A stretch of 64,000 nucleotides of DNA from Ovoidimarina sediminis (GTDB taxonomy: Bacteria > Pseudomonadota > Alphaproteobacteria > Rhodobacterales > Rhodobacteraceae), in the NCBI RefSeq assembly GCF_032586175.1, contig NZ_JAWHTE010000020.1, positions 25,131 to 89,130 of the forward strand, given 5' to 3'. This document shows, piece after piece, positions 7,584-18,199 of the stretch. Position numbers and translations under genes: made by a program. The stretch's first letter is position 1, and the number at the start of each line of letters is the position of its first letter. The notes below the pieces were generated by a model. It was not told where the DNA came from. It saw only the letters and a program-made list of their open reading frames with translations, and made no database searches.

Positions 7584-8105
7584 CTAGTTGGTGTAATAGC
7601 TCGTGTACTTCTCTTTGTATGAGTAATAGCCATTAGAGGCATACTTCGCCGCCTTGCCCGTGTTCACCTGGGTCATCGCGACCCCGGCAATGGGCGCGCC
7701 CACCGAACGAAGTTCCTTCAGGCCTTCGAGCACAGCCCCCTGCGGGGTTTCGTTCCAATGGACCAGGTAGACGACAGCATCGGCCTGCTTGGAAATGATC
7801 CGGGCATCAGCCACGACATGCGTGGGCGGCGTGTCGAGGATCACCAGATCATATCTTTCGGACAGATCCTTGATGAGCTCAGCGAGCTTCCGAGAAGACA
7901 GGATGTCGGCCGCGTTCGCGGCGTTGCAATGCTCCTTCTTCACCGTGGTCAGGATGTGTAGACTGGTTTCAGCGTCCTTGTAGACCGCCTCGTCGATCAT
8001 GGCCTCACCCTCTAGAACCGACATCAGCCCGTATTGATGGGCTTCAACGCCGATGTGGCCTGCAAGCTGAGGCAGACAGAGGTCGCAGTCGATGATGATG
8101 GTGGA
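7584..8105 (-). pseudogene. C-terminal fragment of a BY-kinase, duplicate of the gene at 55.4-57.7 kb
   Basis: Homology to the C-terminal ~170 residues of the kinase at 55361-57655 begins abruptly near 8105 and runs to the stop. It keeps Walker A' (IIIDCDL), Walker B (DLVILDTPPT) and the Tyr-rich tail GYYSYKEKYTSYYTN. The transmembrane/GNVR region and Walker A are missing, and an in-frame stop lies just upstream of the junction. An internal ATG at 8024 could express 146 residues, but without Walker A it should not be an active kinase. It might still act as a Tyr-tail substrate or decoy; otherwise it is debris from a segmental duplication. A third, shorter fragment is at 53507. Confidence 0.8.
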
Positions 8106-8184
8106 ACGCCAAGAAGGCTATTTTGCAGATGGCAGATCCGCGATAACATCGAGTCGTTGACGATTTAGCCTGGGGGGGCTGGCC

Positions 8185-11100
8185 GTGGTAAAAGATAATT
8201 TCATCTTCGGCATGAATCTTGGGGGTGGCGCGTACACCGACAGTCTCGGCAATTTCTATCAAGCAGACACAACCAGCCAAGGCTTTACCTACACGACGTC
8301 GGCGTCGATTTCAGGAACTGTCGATGATACGCTGTATAAATCTGAGCGTTGGTGGCAAAGCACCTTGACCTATGAGTACGCGGTCGCGCCAGGAACCTAC
8401 TATCTCGAGCTAAATTTTGCAGAGATTTACTTTGGTGATGTCGATCTAAGAGAGTTCGACATTCTCGTAGAAGGTGTGCTGGTCCAGGACAATCTCGATC
8501 TTTTCGAGTCGGTCGGCGGAAACGAAGCCTTGGTTTTGGGCTATTATGTGGACGTTCAGGACGGTGCCCTCACTTTCCAGCTGTCTCCAGAAATCCAAAA
8601 CCCGAAGATTAGCGCCTTTTCCATCTGGTCCGTTGTCGAAGATCCTGCTCCCGATCTAGCACCGCCTACGGCGACCATAAATGTGTCTGGTGGGCTCACA
8701 GAGCTGGACCCCGTCACAGTCGTCGTAACCTACGAGGACGACACCGCTTTAGATACCACAAGCATCGCACTTAGCGACTTGAACATCCTGGGGGCAGGTC
8801 TTTACACGATTGACTCCCAGACGCTGACCCTGTCCCCCGATGGAAAAAGCGCCACTGCCACCTACCAGATCACGCAATCCGGCGGATGGACAACCGACCC
8901 GGTCAGTTTTGAAGTCGACGCGGGTGCATTCAGTGATACCTCCTCCAATTTGAACGTTGCCGTCGTAGAAAGCTTTGTATTTACCGATCCCACCACTGAT
9001 GGGACCTCGCCCACCGTCAGCATTTCCGTGTCGGGTGGAGCGTTCGGCAATGAACCCGTGACCGTTACAGTATCGTACGCGGACGAAACAGCGTTGCAGC
9101 AGAGCACGGTTTCGCTGGCGGATCTGACAATTTCCGGGCCGAGTTCTTACAGTATCCTCTCGGAATCACTTACGTTTGGGACCGACGACAAATCAGCCAC
9201 CGCAACATACTCGATATTGCAGGACGGTGGTTGGAGCCTGGATCCAGTTACATTTTCGGTGGCGGCCAGCGCAGTCGAAGACACGTCCGGCAACGGCAAT
9301 GCTGCGGTATCCGTAACGGAAATCTTGGGACATCCCTTCTCGGAGATTACTCCGGTTGACAGCTACACGGGGAGTGAGGTCGGAGCCGTTCAAGTTCTCG
9401 TCACGCCCAGTACCGGTGTCCAGGTGTCAACTTATGGTTCAAGCGCTTTTCAAATTACTAATATCGGCGACAAGCGCGTCGCCGCGATTTACATCGACAT
9501 CTCGAACGCAGTCCTCGCCGACGCAGTTTTTGATCCCGAGGGTCTTGCAGGAGATAGCGTCGCTCGGGGCGTCACCTACGGCTCGACCGGCGGCACCGGC
9601 GCTTTGAGCTATGGTGGCTCGGATTTGCTGACGCCCTTCTACGGAACCGGCGGAACAACTGGATACGAAGGGATGATGATCGCCTTCGATCCCGCCTCAA
9701 GCAATGGCTTCCAGACCGGCGAAACCGTTCTCTTTGGGGTGGACGTCGATCCTAACTCGATCGTTGGCCTTCCGCAAAATCCCACCGACATCAACGGAAG
9801 TGACCCGCGGCTCAATGGCTGGGATATCGGCGGTGTATCCGGCGCAGAACTCATAGGGGCCAGCGTCGACATTCTGTTCACCGATGGCAGCGTGGCGACT
9901 GCACAGCTCGTGAGCGATGGCAGTCAGGGCGGGGCATTTGCCTTTGCCAGCGAGGCAAGCCCGATGCTCTCGACAGAACTGACAGTCAACGGCACGGTCG
10001 AGGGTGCGATCGGCGTGCTGGAGCCGACGAACACTGTGACAATTGAAGGGCCGGCTGGCGAAACGGCGCGTGTGACGATGGTAATCGGGTTTGCGCAGCC
10101 CTTTGATTACACCGCGCCAGATGGCAGCACGATAAGTGTCTTCGACCGCCTCGTCGCGGTGGACGATCCGTTCCGGGCGAACAATGCGCTTGAGGTTCAG
10201 ACGGTGGACGTCGTTCTTACGGGCGGCGTTCAGGATATCACATCGCTGTTCGACTTCACGGCCCCGGGCGGTTCGCTTTCCTTCGACGGCGACGATGCAC
10301 TTCCCGTGGCGTTCACGTCTGTCGTTTTGGGGGTAGACGGCAACCCAGCCGGTCCGGTCAGTGCTCCAATCTATCTGCAGCCTGCGGACACAGGCGGCCC
10401 GACGGTCACGATCAGCGTCGAGCAGGCCACGAGCACCATCGGCTCCATAACGGTGACGGTAACATATAGCGACCCTGACGGCCTGAACCTTGCGACGCTC
10501 GATTTGGCAGATTTTGCGGCCGCATCGTCCGGTGGTGCGCTCGACATTCTCTGGCAACGGCTCGATCTTTCCGCCGATGCACAGAGTGCGACGGCGACTT
10601 ACGCAATTATGCCGTCCGACGACGATTGGTCTGGAGACGTCGCGACGCTTTCCGTAGCGGCCGGTGTTGTTCAAGACAGTTTCGGGAACGCGAATGCGGC
10701 CCAAACGGCGGGCTATACGTTCACCGACCCCGGAGGCCCCAAGGTCGGATCCTTAGGCGAAATGACGCAGCTTGCTTTGCAGGGGGTGAGCCTGAACAAT
10801 CCAACGTCGATCGATGTTGGACCGGACGGCAGGCTTTACATCAGTCAACAGAATGGCCTGATCGTCGCGCTCACTGTAGACCGTCAGATTGTCGTCAATG
10901 AATTCGGCGTGACCACCGAGACGTGGACTGTCACCGATCGGGAAGACATCCCGCTGATCCAGGATATGCCGAACCACAACGATGTGGGTGAGTATCAACC
11001 GGGCGTGACAGACCGACAGGTTACCGGGCTTCTGACTACCACTGATGACAGCGGCAATATCGTGATTTACGTGTCTTCTTCTGACCCGCGGATCGGTGGC

Positions 11101-14100
11101 GGAGGTTCAGGAGACGACAAAGACCTAGATACAAACTCTTGCATTTTGTCGCGCCTCACACAGCAGCCCGATGGGACCTGGGAAAAGCTTGATCTCGTGA
11201 GGGGGCTTCCTCGGTCCGAAGAAAACCACGCGACCAACGGGCTCGAATTGACGAAGACCGCCGACGGTGAGGACGTGATTCTTCTGACTGTCGGCGGGTT
11301 TACCAACGCTGGCGCGCAAAGCAACAACTTCGCCTATACGCCTGAGTATTATTACTCTGCTTCTGTCGTTGCGATCGACCTGGCCAGCCTTGAGCAAATG
11401 GAGGCCGACGGCGAGATCAAATCCTACACGCCGCCCGGGTCGACCGAGACCCATTTGTATTTGTTTGATCTTCCAACCCTCGACGACATTACACGCGACA
11501 ACGACGCGTCTGGGGGAGATCTCGCCGGAGATGGTAGCTCAACGGCTGACGTGTTCGGCGGAAACAACGGATTGAACCAGGCAATCTTTGATCCTTCCGG
11601 AATTGTGAAGGTTGTCTATTCCGGTTTCCGCAATCACTACGACATCGCGATTACCCCGGCAGGCGAGGTCTACACAGTCGACAACGGATCCAACTCGGGT
11701 TGGGGTGGATTGACTGTGAACGCATCCGGTGAAGTGGTCGTCGATTCCAACGGCGACGGGATTGCGGACAATGGGCCAGCAGTAAATCTTGCAAACAATA
11801 GCGGTCCTTCCAATGCGGACAGCCTTCTCAGGCTCGACGACAATGTCTGGCAGCCGGACAGCGTCATGTACTATGGCGGGCACCCCAACCTTTACCAGGC
11901 ATACTCGTCAGATGCAGGGTTCTATTTCTACGCAGACTCAACGAATCCCTGGGGCGTCGCGGCAGGCACGCCCCTTGATTTCGTAGATGGCGCGCTCGTC
12001 CCCACGGGGGCGCCTGTGGATCTCGGCCCGCTGATCCCCAATGCTGATCAGATTTCCGGTGTCGACGCATTCGGTAATCCACTGATTGATCCACGGCTGG
12101 CAGTTCAGTTGGGCACCGGATCACGAACCGAGGGCCTCACCGATACTCCTAACGGTGCATTGTGGACCTTCTTCTCGTCGACAAACGGGCTCGATGTGTA
12201 TGAGGCCGCCGGTGGGCTGCAGGGTGATCTTGTCACGGTCTCCTTTAACGGCAAGATCTATGCAATCGACATCGGGCCTGACGGTTTGGTCAACGCCGTC
12301 GAGTCCCGTTCCCTCACATCGAGCCCATTAGACGTCACAACACAGGGTGATCTCGATCCCTATCCAGGGGTAATCTTCGTCGCTGCGTACGGAGCGGATC
12401 AAATTGTTATTCTATCGCCTGGAGCAGGAGTTGGAGTAACGCCTGATCCCAATGATCGCGACCAGGATGGGATTGACGACACGATCGACCCCTTCTCCGC
12501 TGATCCGGACAATGGTCTTCTTGATGTGGTCCAACCAGGCGAAGTAATGCTGTGGACTTTTGTCAATGGCGTCAGCTTCCCCAACGAGAGAGACACCCTT
12601 TTCGACGGAACCGGTGGACTTTTCAATGGTGGTGACATTGGGTTCACCGGGATTATGACCAACCGAGGTGGTCTTCCGGAAAGCCTCTATGTTCAGGACA
12701 ATATCATCTTTGGTGGAGCACCAGGTGTACTCCAGGTCAAGGAGGTCGACACTGGCGACCCGACCGCGGACAGCCAGCGAAACGGGTTCCAGCTGGGTGT
12801 ATCGGTCGGCTCGGGTACAACCGCCTTTACGGTCAGTTCGCTCATCGACAATTACCTGGACGATGTTTCTGGCGTACCTGCCGAAGAAAAACTTTCTCAA
12901 GGGATCTTCATTGGGGCGGGCGATCAGAACAATTTCGTCTCGGTGTCGCTCGTTCGGCTTAGCGATGGTCGGACCGGCTTTGAAGTGGTCTCGCAGTTTG
13001 CCTTCGATTTCATTGGCGAAACGGCGCCGCAGATCGACTTTTACGAAGTATCTGAACTCGCGTCCGCCGGTGATAATGATACTCTGGAGCTTTATCTCGA
13101 TGTAGATGTGGCAAATGCCCTCGTGACGCCGAGGTGGACTTACACTCTTTCATCGGTGGTGAGCAACGGGGCCGGCGCCAGCGTTGCATTTGCCGGCGAC
13201 GCGCTCAAGGCGCTAGAGGGAGACCTTACCCTTCCAGATGATAGCGGTGGACTTGTGCCAGTTGGACTTGCGGTCGGCGTGGTATCATCGAGATCCGGCT
13301 CCAGCGGGAGCGGGCCCGGAGCAACGGTTGCGGCAATCAGCTCCGGCGGAGATGAAAGTTTCACTGCCACGATCGATGGCGTAGATGTAACATTCATTCC
13401 CGATACCCAAGCCACGAACGTATCCCTTACAGGATCATCAAACACTTATAGCACGGACGAATTAATAGATTTCGCGGGCACGACAACGCTCGATGAGCTT
13501 CACACCGAGGAGCGTTACGCCAATAATGGTGCTTCGTGGGGTTATGACATCGCAACCGGCGACGGCACGTTCCAAGTCGATCTTTATTTCGCCGAGATTT
13601 GGAGCGGGGCGTTCTCCAATGGTGCGCGTATCTTCGATGTCCTGGTTGAGGGACAAGTCGTCGCAAACGACCTTGATATCTACGCAAACGTCGGACCAAA
13701 CGCCCACTATTCGGTTACAGTGTCGGCGACCGTGTCCGATGGCATTCTTGATATCGACTTCAGCAGCATAACAGAGAATGCGAAGCTCAGCGGGCTTGTC
13801 GTTCGAGAACTTGGTGGCAATCAAGGAAGTTTCGCGGCCGATTGGGATTATTTGCAGATCGAGGGCTTCGGCACCCCACCGCCGGACCTTACGGATCCAA
13901 CGGTCGCCATCACCGTTTCGGGCGGGGTCGTCGCCGACGATCCAGTGACCGTGACCGTGACGTATGCGGATGAAACGGAGCTGCTGCAGAGCTCTGTCGA
14001 GCTTACTGATCTGGCGATTGCGGGCCTAGGGACTTACAGCATCCTTTCCGAAACGCTGGAGTTCTCGCCTGATGGTAAGGGTGCGACCTCGACTTACACG

Positions 14101-15036
14101 GTTCTGCAGGATGGCGGTTGGACCATCGATCCAGTAAGTTTCAGCGTAGCCGACGCTGCGATCTCAGACACGTCGGGGAATACAAATGTCGCTGCCAGCG
14201 ATACTTTCGTGTTTGTAGTGCCCGGAAGCGACGTGACTGACCCAACGGTTGGCATCTCCGTCGCAGGGGGAACGTCCCAAAACGATCCCCTGACTGTGAC
14301 AGTAACCTATTCCGATGACACGGCCCTGGATCAGAGCACGGTTGCTCTTTCAGACATGACGATAACAGGTGCCGGGACTTACAGCATTCTGTCGGAAGAG
14401 ATTGTCTTTTCCGAGAGCAATGAATCTGCAACCGCTACCTACTCGATCTTACAGGACGGTGGATGGACGCCCGATCAGGTTGATTTCATTGTAAATGCAG
14501 ATGCTATTGCCGACACTTCGGGGAACACAAATGGCGCTGCATCGCAAAGTTTCATTTTCGATGATCCCAGTGGCGACGTTTTTGTCTTTGCGCTGAACGC
14601 AGGCGGCGATGAATACGTCGCTTCAGACGGAACAATCTACGCGGCAGATACTTATGGCGCTGGGAATACGTACTCTACGTCGACAAGCATCGCAAATACG
14701 AATGATGATCTTCTTTACCAGACTGAAACCTGGAAGTCAGGCGGCTTTGTCTATGACATTCCTGTCGAAAACGGCATCTACACTGTCCGGATTCATTTTG
14801 CTGAAATCTGGCAGGGAGCCTTCAGCATTGGCGCGCGGGTGTTCGACCTCTATCTTGAGGACCAGTTGGTTCTCAATGATCTCGATATATATGCCGAAAC
14901 CGGTCAAAATGCTGCTTTTGTTTACGAAACTTCGGTCGAAGTGCTCGATGGCAGCCTTACACTCTGGACAGATGCTGAGATTCAGAATCCAAAGATAAGT
15001 GCTTTCAGCATCTGGGAAGGAGACATGCTTGCATGA
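8185..15036 (+). CDS. Giant malectin / Ig-like / propeller-domain protein (2283 aa)
   Basis: Domains by residue: malectin-like (about 6-152); two Ig-like repeats (160-272, 276-382), each with SILxEx..ATATY..QDGGW and DTSGN landmarks; a beta-rich region of unknown type (385-735); a third Ig-like repeat (738-849); a glucose/sorbosone-dehydrogenase- or NHL-like propeller (857-1414, 'VGPDGRLYISQQNG'); an Asp-rich calcium loop DPNDRDQDGIDDTIDP (about 1422); a LamG/ConA-like region (1449-1745); malectin 2 (1752-1880); Ig-like 4 and 5 (1903-2129); malectin 3 (2131-2283). Malectin folds bind carbohydrate. No signal peptide or RTX repeats are present, so type I-like export or N-terminal loss is possible. 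The start is GTG with a G-rich site before it; an ATG nine codons later is an alternative. The next gene is an ABC exporter. Role inferred: cell-surface or matrix polysaccharide binding. Confidence 0.85.
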   Translation: MVKDNFIFGMNLGGGAYTDSLGNFYQADTTSQGFTYTTSASISGTVDDTLYKSERWWQSTLTYEYAVAPGTYYLELNFAEIYFGDVDLREFDILVEGVLVQDNLDLFESVGGNEALVLGYYVDVQDGALTFQLSPEIQNPKISAFSIWSVVEDPAPDLAPPTATINVSGGLTELDPVTVVVTYEDDTALDTTSIALSDLNILGAGLYTIDSQTLTLSPDGKSATATYQITQSGGWTTDPVSFEVDAGAFSDTSSNLNVAVVESFVFTDPTTDGTSPTVSISVSGGAFGNEPVTVTVSYADETALQQSTVSLADLTISGPSSYSILSESLTFGTDDKSATATYSILQDGGWSLDPVTFSVAASAVEDTSGNGNAAVSVTEILGHPFSEITPVDSYTGSEVGAVQVLVTPSTGVQVSTYGSSAFQITNIGDKRVAAIYIDISNAVLADAVFDPEGLAGDSVARGVTYGSTGGTGALSYGGSDLLTPFYGTGGTTGYEGMMIAFDPASSNGFQTGETVLFGVDVDPNSIVGLPQNPTDINGSDPRLNGWDIGGVSGAELIGASVDILFTDGSVATAQLVSDGSQGGAFAFASEASPMLSTELTVNGTVEGAIGVLEPTNTVTIEGPAGETARVTMVIGFAQPFDYTAPDGSTISVFDRLVAVDDPFRANNALEVQTVDVVLTGGVQDITSLFDFTAPGGSLSFDGDDALPVAFTSVVLGVDGNPAGPVSAPIYLQPADTGGPTVTISVEQATSTIGSITVTVTYSDPDGLNLATLDLADFAAASSGGALDILWQRLDLSADAQSATATYAIMPSDDDWSGDVATLSVAAGVVQDSFGNANAAQTAGYTFTDPGGPKVGSLGEMTQLALQGVSLNNPTSIDVGPDGRLYISQQNGLIVALTVDRQIVVNEFGVTTETWTVTDREDIPLIQDMPNHNDVGEYQPGVTDRQVTGLLTTTDDSGNIVIYVSSSDPRIGGGGSGDDKDLDTNSCILSRLTQQPDGTWEKLDLVRGLPRSEENHATNGLELTKTADGEDVILLTVGGFTNAGAQSNNFAYTPEYYYSASVVAIDLASLEQMEADGEIKSYTPPGSTETHLYLFDLPTLDDITRDNDASGGDLAGDGSSTADVFGGNNGLNQAIFDPSGIVKVVYSGFRNHYDIAITPAGEVYTVDNGSNSGWGGLTVNASGEVVVDSNGDGIADNGPAVNLANNSGPSNADSLLRLDDNVWQPDSVMYYGGHPNLYQAYSSDAGFYFYADSTNPWGVAAGTPLDFVDGALVPTGAPVDLGPLIPNADQISGVDAFGNPLIDPRLAVQLGTGSRTEGLTDTPNGALWTFFSSTNGLDVYEAAGGLQGDLVTVSFNGKIYAIDIGPDGLVNAVESRSLTSSPLDVTTQGDLDPYPGVIFVAAYGADQIVILSPGAGVGVTPDPNDRDQDGIDDTIDPFSADPDNGLLDVVQPGEVMLWTFVNGVSFPNERDTLFDGTGGLFNGGDIGFTGIMTNRGGLPESLYVQDNIIFGGAPGVLQVKEVDTGDPTADSQRNGFQLGVSVGSGTTAFTVSSLIDNYLDDVSGVPAEEKLSQGIFIGAGDQNNFVSVSLVRLSDGRTGFEVVSQFAFDFIGETAPQIDFYEVSELASAGDNDTLELYLDVDVANALVTPRWTYTLSSVVSNGAGASVAFAGDALKALEGDLTLPDDSGGLVPVGLAVGVVSSRSGSSGSGPGATVAAISSGGDESFTATIDGVDVTFIPDTQATNVSLTGSSNTYSTDELIDFAGTTTLDELHTEERYANNGASWGYDIATGDGTFQVDLYFAEIWSGAFSNGARIFDVLVEGQVVANDLDIYANVGPNAHYSVTVSATVSDGILDIDFSSITENAKLSGLVVRELGGNQGSFAADWDYLQIEGFGTPPPDLTDPTVAITVSGGVVADDPVTVTVTYADETELLQSSVELTDLAIAGLGTYSILSETLEFSPDGKGATSTYTVLQDGGWTIDPVSFSVADAAISDTSGNTNVAASDTFVFVVPGSDVTDPTVGISVAGGTSQNDPLTVTVTYSDDTALDQSTVALSDMTITGAGTYSILSEEIVFSESNESATATYSILQDGGWTPDQVDFIVNADAIADTSGNTNGAASQSFIFDDPSGDVFVFALNAGGDEYVASDGTIYAADTYGAGNTYSTSTSIANTNDDLLYQTETWKSGGFVYDIPVENGIYTVRIHFAEIWQGAFSIGARVFDLYLEDQLVLNDLDIYAETGQNAAFVYETSVEVLDGSLTLWTDAEIQNPKISAFSIWEGDMLA

Positions 15037-15165
15037 GGATTGATGAGCGCATTCGAAATATCTGCAATGTACCTCAAGAATTTCCACCCAGCTGAATTGA
15101 TTAGTTTGAGCAAAGTATGCCAAATTTAAAGGCTGGGCTCTTAATTGTAGACGGTGGCGAGATTA

Positions 15166-16986
15166 ATGATTGATATCACTGTTTGGAAGAAGGCTTGGGC
15201 GCTCCTTGATGCACGCGAGCGGCGGAATGCATGGCTAGTGCTTGGCGTGATTGTCCTGGCGGCGCTTTCCTCTGCTGCGATGGTGGGGTCAGTGATGCCT
15301 TTCCTATCCGTGCTCTCGCAGCCCGAACAGATAAGAGACATTTCAGCGCTGGCCTGGGTCTACGAAGCCGGCGGGTTTGCGAGTGACTTTGGCTTCCTCG
15401 TGGCGCTGGGACTAGCAGCGCTCGTCGTGATCTTTCTTTCAAGTATTTTACAGATTGCGCGCGCATGGGCTGTCGCGCACTTCGCATTCATGCGTACCTA
15501 CACGCTCAGTCACAGGCTGCTCGCGACCTATCTCCGGCAACCCTACGAGTACTTCCTAGATCACAATTCTGGTGACATGAGTACGCAGGTCCTCTCGGAA
15601 TGCCAGGAAGTCGTGAGCCAGTTTTTCCGACCCGCTGGGGAATTGATTGCTGCTACGCTTACTGTCTGCACCATTGTTGCAGTACTCCTCTGGGTTGACC
15701 CGCTCATTACCATGATTGCATTTGCGGTCTTTGGAAGCCTCTACGGAACGACTTTCCTTCTTTCGCGTCGGCACATCAATCGCGCCGGTCATGTCCGATG
15801 GGCCTCAAATGTGGAACGCTACCGGCTAGCCAACGAGGCGCTCGGTGGGGTAAAGGACATCAAGCTTCTCGGGCGAGAGGGCGCCTATGTGGATCGCTAC
15901 CGCATCCCTGCCCAGCGCATGGCGCGGGCCTCTGCGACTGTCCACTTTGTAGCCGCGACGCCGCGATATGTGATGCAGGCCATTAGCTTCGGAGGGGTCA
16001 TCCTCCTCTGCCTCCTGCTGCTTGATCCAGCCGAGCTCGCAGCAGGACAAGCCTTGAGTGGCATCCTTCCCTTGCTTGGCCTTTTCGCATTCGCAGGCCA
16101 GCGCCTCCTACCGGAACTGACGCGCCTTTACGAAGGCTTCACGCGCATCAATGCCGGGGCAGCCGCTGTAGATGCCGTTCATCGGGATCTCATTGGGAAT
16201 AGCCATGACGATTTGCAGCGTGATGTGCCGGCGCCATCGGGCCTCAAAAGAATGCTCTCCCTAGAAGATGTTACTTACACTTATCCTTCGGCTGATCATG
16301 CAGGACTTAGAAACGTGTCCCTTTCAATCCGAGCCGGCGAAAAAATTGGGATCGTCGGATCGACCGGTGCCGGAAAGACGACATTGGCGGATGTCGTGCT
16401 GGGACTCTTGCGGCCGGATAAGGGCCGCCTTGTTGTGGATGAAAATCAAATTACCGACGAGAACTTGCGCGCATGGCAACAAACCGTCGGCTATGTGCCG
16501 CAAGACATCTTCCTTACAGACAACAGCGTCGCCGAGAATATTGCTCTGGGTTTGGCGCGAGAAGAAATCGGCGAAGACCGTCTCCGACGTTCAGCGCGGA
16601 TTGCACAAATTGATGCGTTCATCACAGAGGAGCTTCCACAGGGCTACGATACCATTGTCGGCGAGCGGGGTGTGCGACTCTCGGGCGGTCAGCGGCAGAG
16701 GATCGGTATCGCACGCGCCCTATACCACGACGCAGACCTCATCATTTTCGACGAGGCGACGAGTGCACTCGACAATCTTACGGAGCGCGAGGTCATGGCT
16801 GCCATCGATGCACTGCCGGGCGATAAAACAGTACTGATGATCGCGCATCGGCTCACTACCGTTCAGCGCTGCGACCGTATTGTGGTGATGGACAAAGGCC
16901 GTGTGGTCGGGTGCGATAATTGGAAAGCGTTGATGGACGGTAACATGGCGTTTCAGCGTATCGCGCAAATACATGAGTCGGCCTGA
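15166..16986 (+). CDS. ABC exporter, PglK-type lipid-linked glycan flippase
   Basis: About 606 residues with a fused half-transporter layout: an N-terminal membrane domain with five to six helices (to about residue 330) and a nucleotide-binding domain with Walker A GSTGAGKTT, Q-loop PQDIFL, signature LSGGQRQR and Walker B LIIFDEATS, then His in MIAHRLTT. Closest by pattern to PglK/MsbA-like exporters that flip lipid-linked oligosaccharides. It follows the giant protein by about 130 bp and precedes glycosyltransferases. It could translocate the glycan of the exopolysaccharide operon, which lacks Wzx, or export the giant protein. The start is either ATG 15166 or GTG 15154. A decayed fragment of a similar NBD lies at 42.55 kb. 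Confidence 0.85.
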   Translation: MIDITVWKKAWALLDARERRNAWLVLGVIVLAALSSAAMVGSVMPFLSVLSQPEQIRDISALAWVYEAGGFASDFGFLVALGLAALVVIFLSSILQIARAWAVAHFAFMRTYTLSHRLLATYLRQPYEYFLDHNSGDMSTQVLSECQEVVSQFFRPAGELIAATLTVCTIVAVLLWVDPLITMIAFAVFGSLYGTTFLLSRRHINRAGHVRWASNVERYRLANEALGGVKDIKLLGREGAYVDRYRIPAQRMARASATVHFVAATPRYVMQAISFGGVILLCLLLLDPAELAAGQALSGILPLLGLFAFAGQRLLPELTRLYEGFTRINAGAAAVDAVHRDLIGNSHDDLQRDVPAPSGLKRMLSLEDVTYTYPSADHAGLRNVSLSIRAGEKIGIVGSTGAGKTTLADVVLGLLRPDKGRLVVDENQITDENLRAWQQTVGYVPQDIFLTDNSVAENIALGLAREEIGEDRLRRSARIAQIDAFITEELPQGYDTIVGERGVRLSGGQRQRIGIARALYHDADLIIFDEATSALDNLTEREVMAAIDALPGDKTVLMIAHRLTTVQRCDRIVVMDKGRVVGCDNWKALMDGNMAFQRIAQIHESA

Positions 16987-17161
16987 TGCTTACCGGAATT
17001 AACCTGATACTTATCCGGCAGCCTTGAGGTAGTTCCAGCACTCGGTGGGACATAGAGCCCGCAGATTATCTCGAAGCGATGAAGACGTCGGTTGGCTACA
17101 GTTCAAAAAGCATGGCCCGCATTTGATACTCCAACGTAAGAAGAAGCAGGTTACATAAGCA

Positions 17162-18142
17162 ATGTCTAATGGGGTTTTGAAAGAACCATATCCGCTGATT
17201 ACCATCGGCGTCGCTTGTTACAACGCGGAGAAAACAATCCTTCGAGCGCTCAACGCTGCTTTATCCCAGTCCTGGTCGAATTTCGAGATAGTAGCTGTGG
17301 ATGACTGTTCCCAGGACAATTCTTGGTCAATCCTGAAAGAGTTTTGCTCGCAACATGACAACGTTCGAGTAATACGTCATCCGAAAAACAGCGGGCCGGG
17401 AACAACGCGCAATAGCATTGTAAGGAACGCCAGAGGCGAGTTCATTGCCTTCTTCGACGATGACGATGTAAGCCGCCCAGATCGCCTCGCGAAGCAGTAC
17501 CAACGCTTGACGAACTATGAGCGCGCCAACGCGAATGCGCTGGTATTTTGCTTCTGCAATCGCGATGTCGTAGACTTCGGAGGATTCGAACCCACAATGT
17601 CACGTCTTGCACTTGGTCGGCATCCTGTCGAACCTCGCGGAGAGGATGCCGTAAATTTTCAACTTGGTAATGTTGCACGTCCGGGCTTCACTTGGGGAAC
17701 GATCGGGACATGCACATTCTTTGCACGAAAATCTGCAATGGAGTACGTCGGCCCCTTCGAGACGCGAGTTCGCCGCGCGGAAGACATCGATTTCGTGGTT
17801 CGTGCCGGCTTGATGGGGGCCCACTTCGTCGCGGTCGATCAACCCCTCATTACCCAATACCTTGTTGCCCGCAGCTACAAGGCGGGACAGGTGGAACTTG
17901 ACTCCAAGCTCTTTGTCGTCCGGAAGCACAAGGACTATTTGCAATCCAAGGGTGCCTACGCCGGAGCTCTTGCCATGGCCCGCGCGCATTTTTGGGGGGA
18001 GCGAGGACATCGTGCAAGACGCTGGCTTTGGTATTTGATTGCTCTTGCCGTCTATCCCAACGACTGGAAAGTGATGCGTATCAAGTCATCTCGAATTTAT
18101 CGTAGCGTTATGAACACTCCGGTGTCCCTCGTCATGTTCTGA
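17162..18142 (+). CDS. Glycosyltransferase family 2
   Basis: 326 residues with a GT-A fold: PLITIGVACYNAEKTI at the N-terminus, VDDCSQDNS as the first nucleotide-binding Asp region, and the metal-binding FFDDDDVSRPDRL (DxD-type). A later acidic RRAEDIDFVVRAG fits the catalytic-base region. It is expected to transfer a sugar from a nucleotide donor to a lipid-linked or polysaccharide acceptor at the inner face of the membrane. It stands alone after the ABC exporter, with about 175 bp between them. Donor and acceptor cannot be inferred. Confidence 0.85.
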   Translation: MSNGVLKEPYPLITIGVACYNAEKTILRALNAALSQSWSNFEIVAVDDCSQDNSWSILKEFCSQHDNVRVIRHPKNSGPGTTRNSIVRNARGEFIAFFDDDDVSRPDRLAKQYQRLTNYERANANALVFCFCNRDVVDFGGFEPTMSRLALGRHPVEPRGEDAVNFQLGNVARPGFTWGTIGTCTFFARKSAMEYVGPFETRVRRAEDIDFVVRAGLMGAHFVAVDQPLITQYLVARSYKAGQVELDSKLFVVRKHKDYLQSKGAYAGALAMARAHFWGERGHRARRWLWYLIALAVYPNDWKVMRIKSSRIYRSVMNTPVSLVMF

Positions 18143-18199
18143 ATATGGATCCCAAGCGAGAACTACCTAATACATTCTCTTTCAAACTCTACTGCCGAG

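Noticed and set aside
9697..10704. 335-residue minus-strand open frame
   Set aside because: Antisense to the giant protein gene, Arg/Cys-rich with no motifs; a high-GC shadow frame.
8185..15036. RTX adhesin interpretation of the giant protein
   Set aside because: No GGxGxDxxx nonapeptide repeats are present, only one thrombospondin-type calcium loop.
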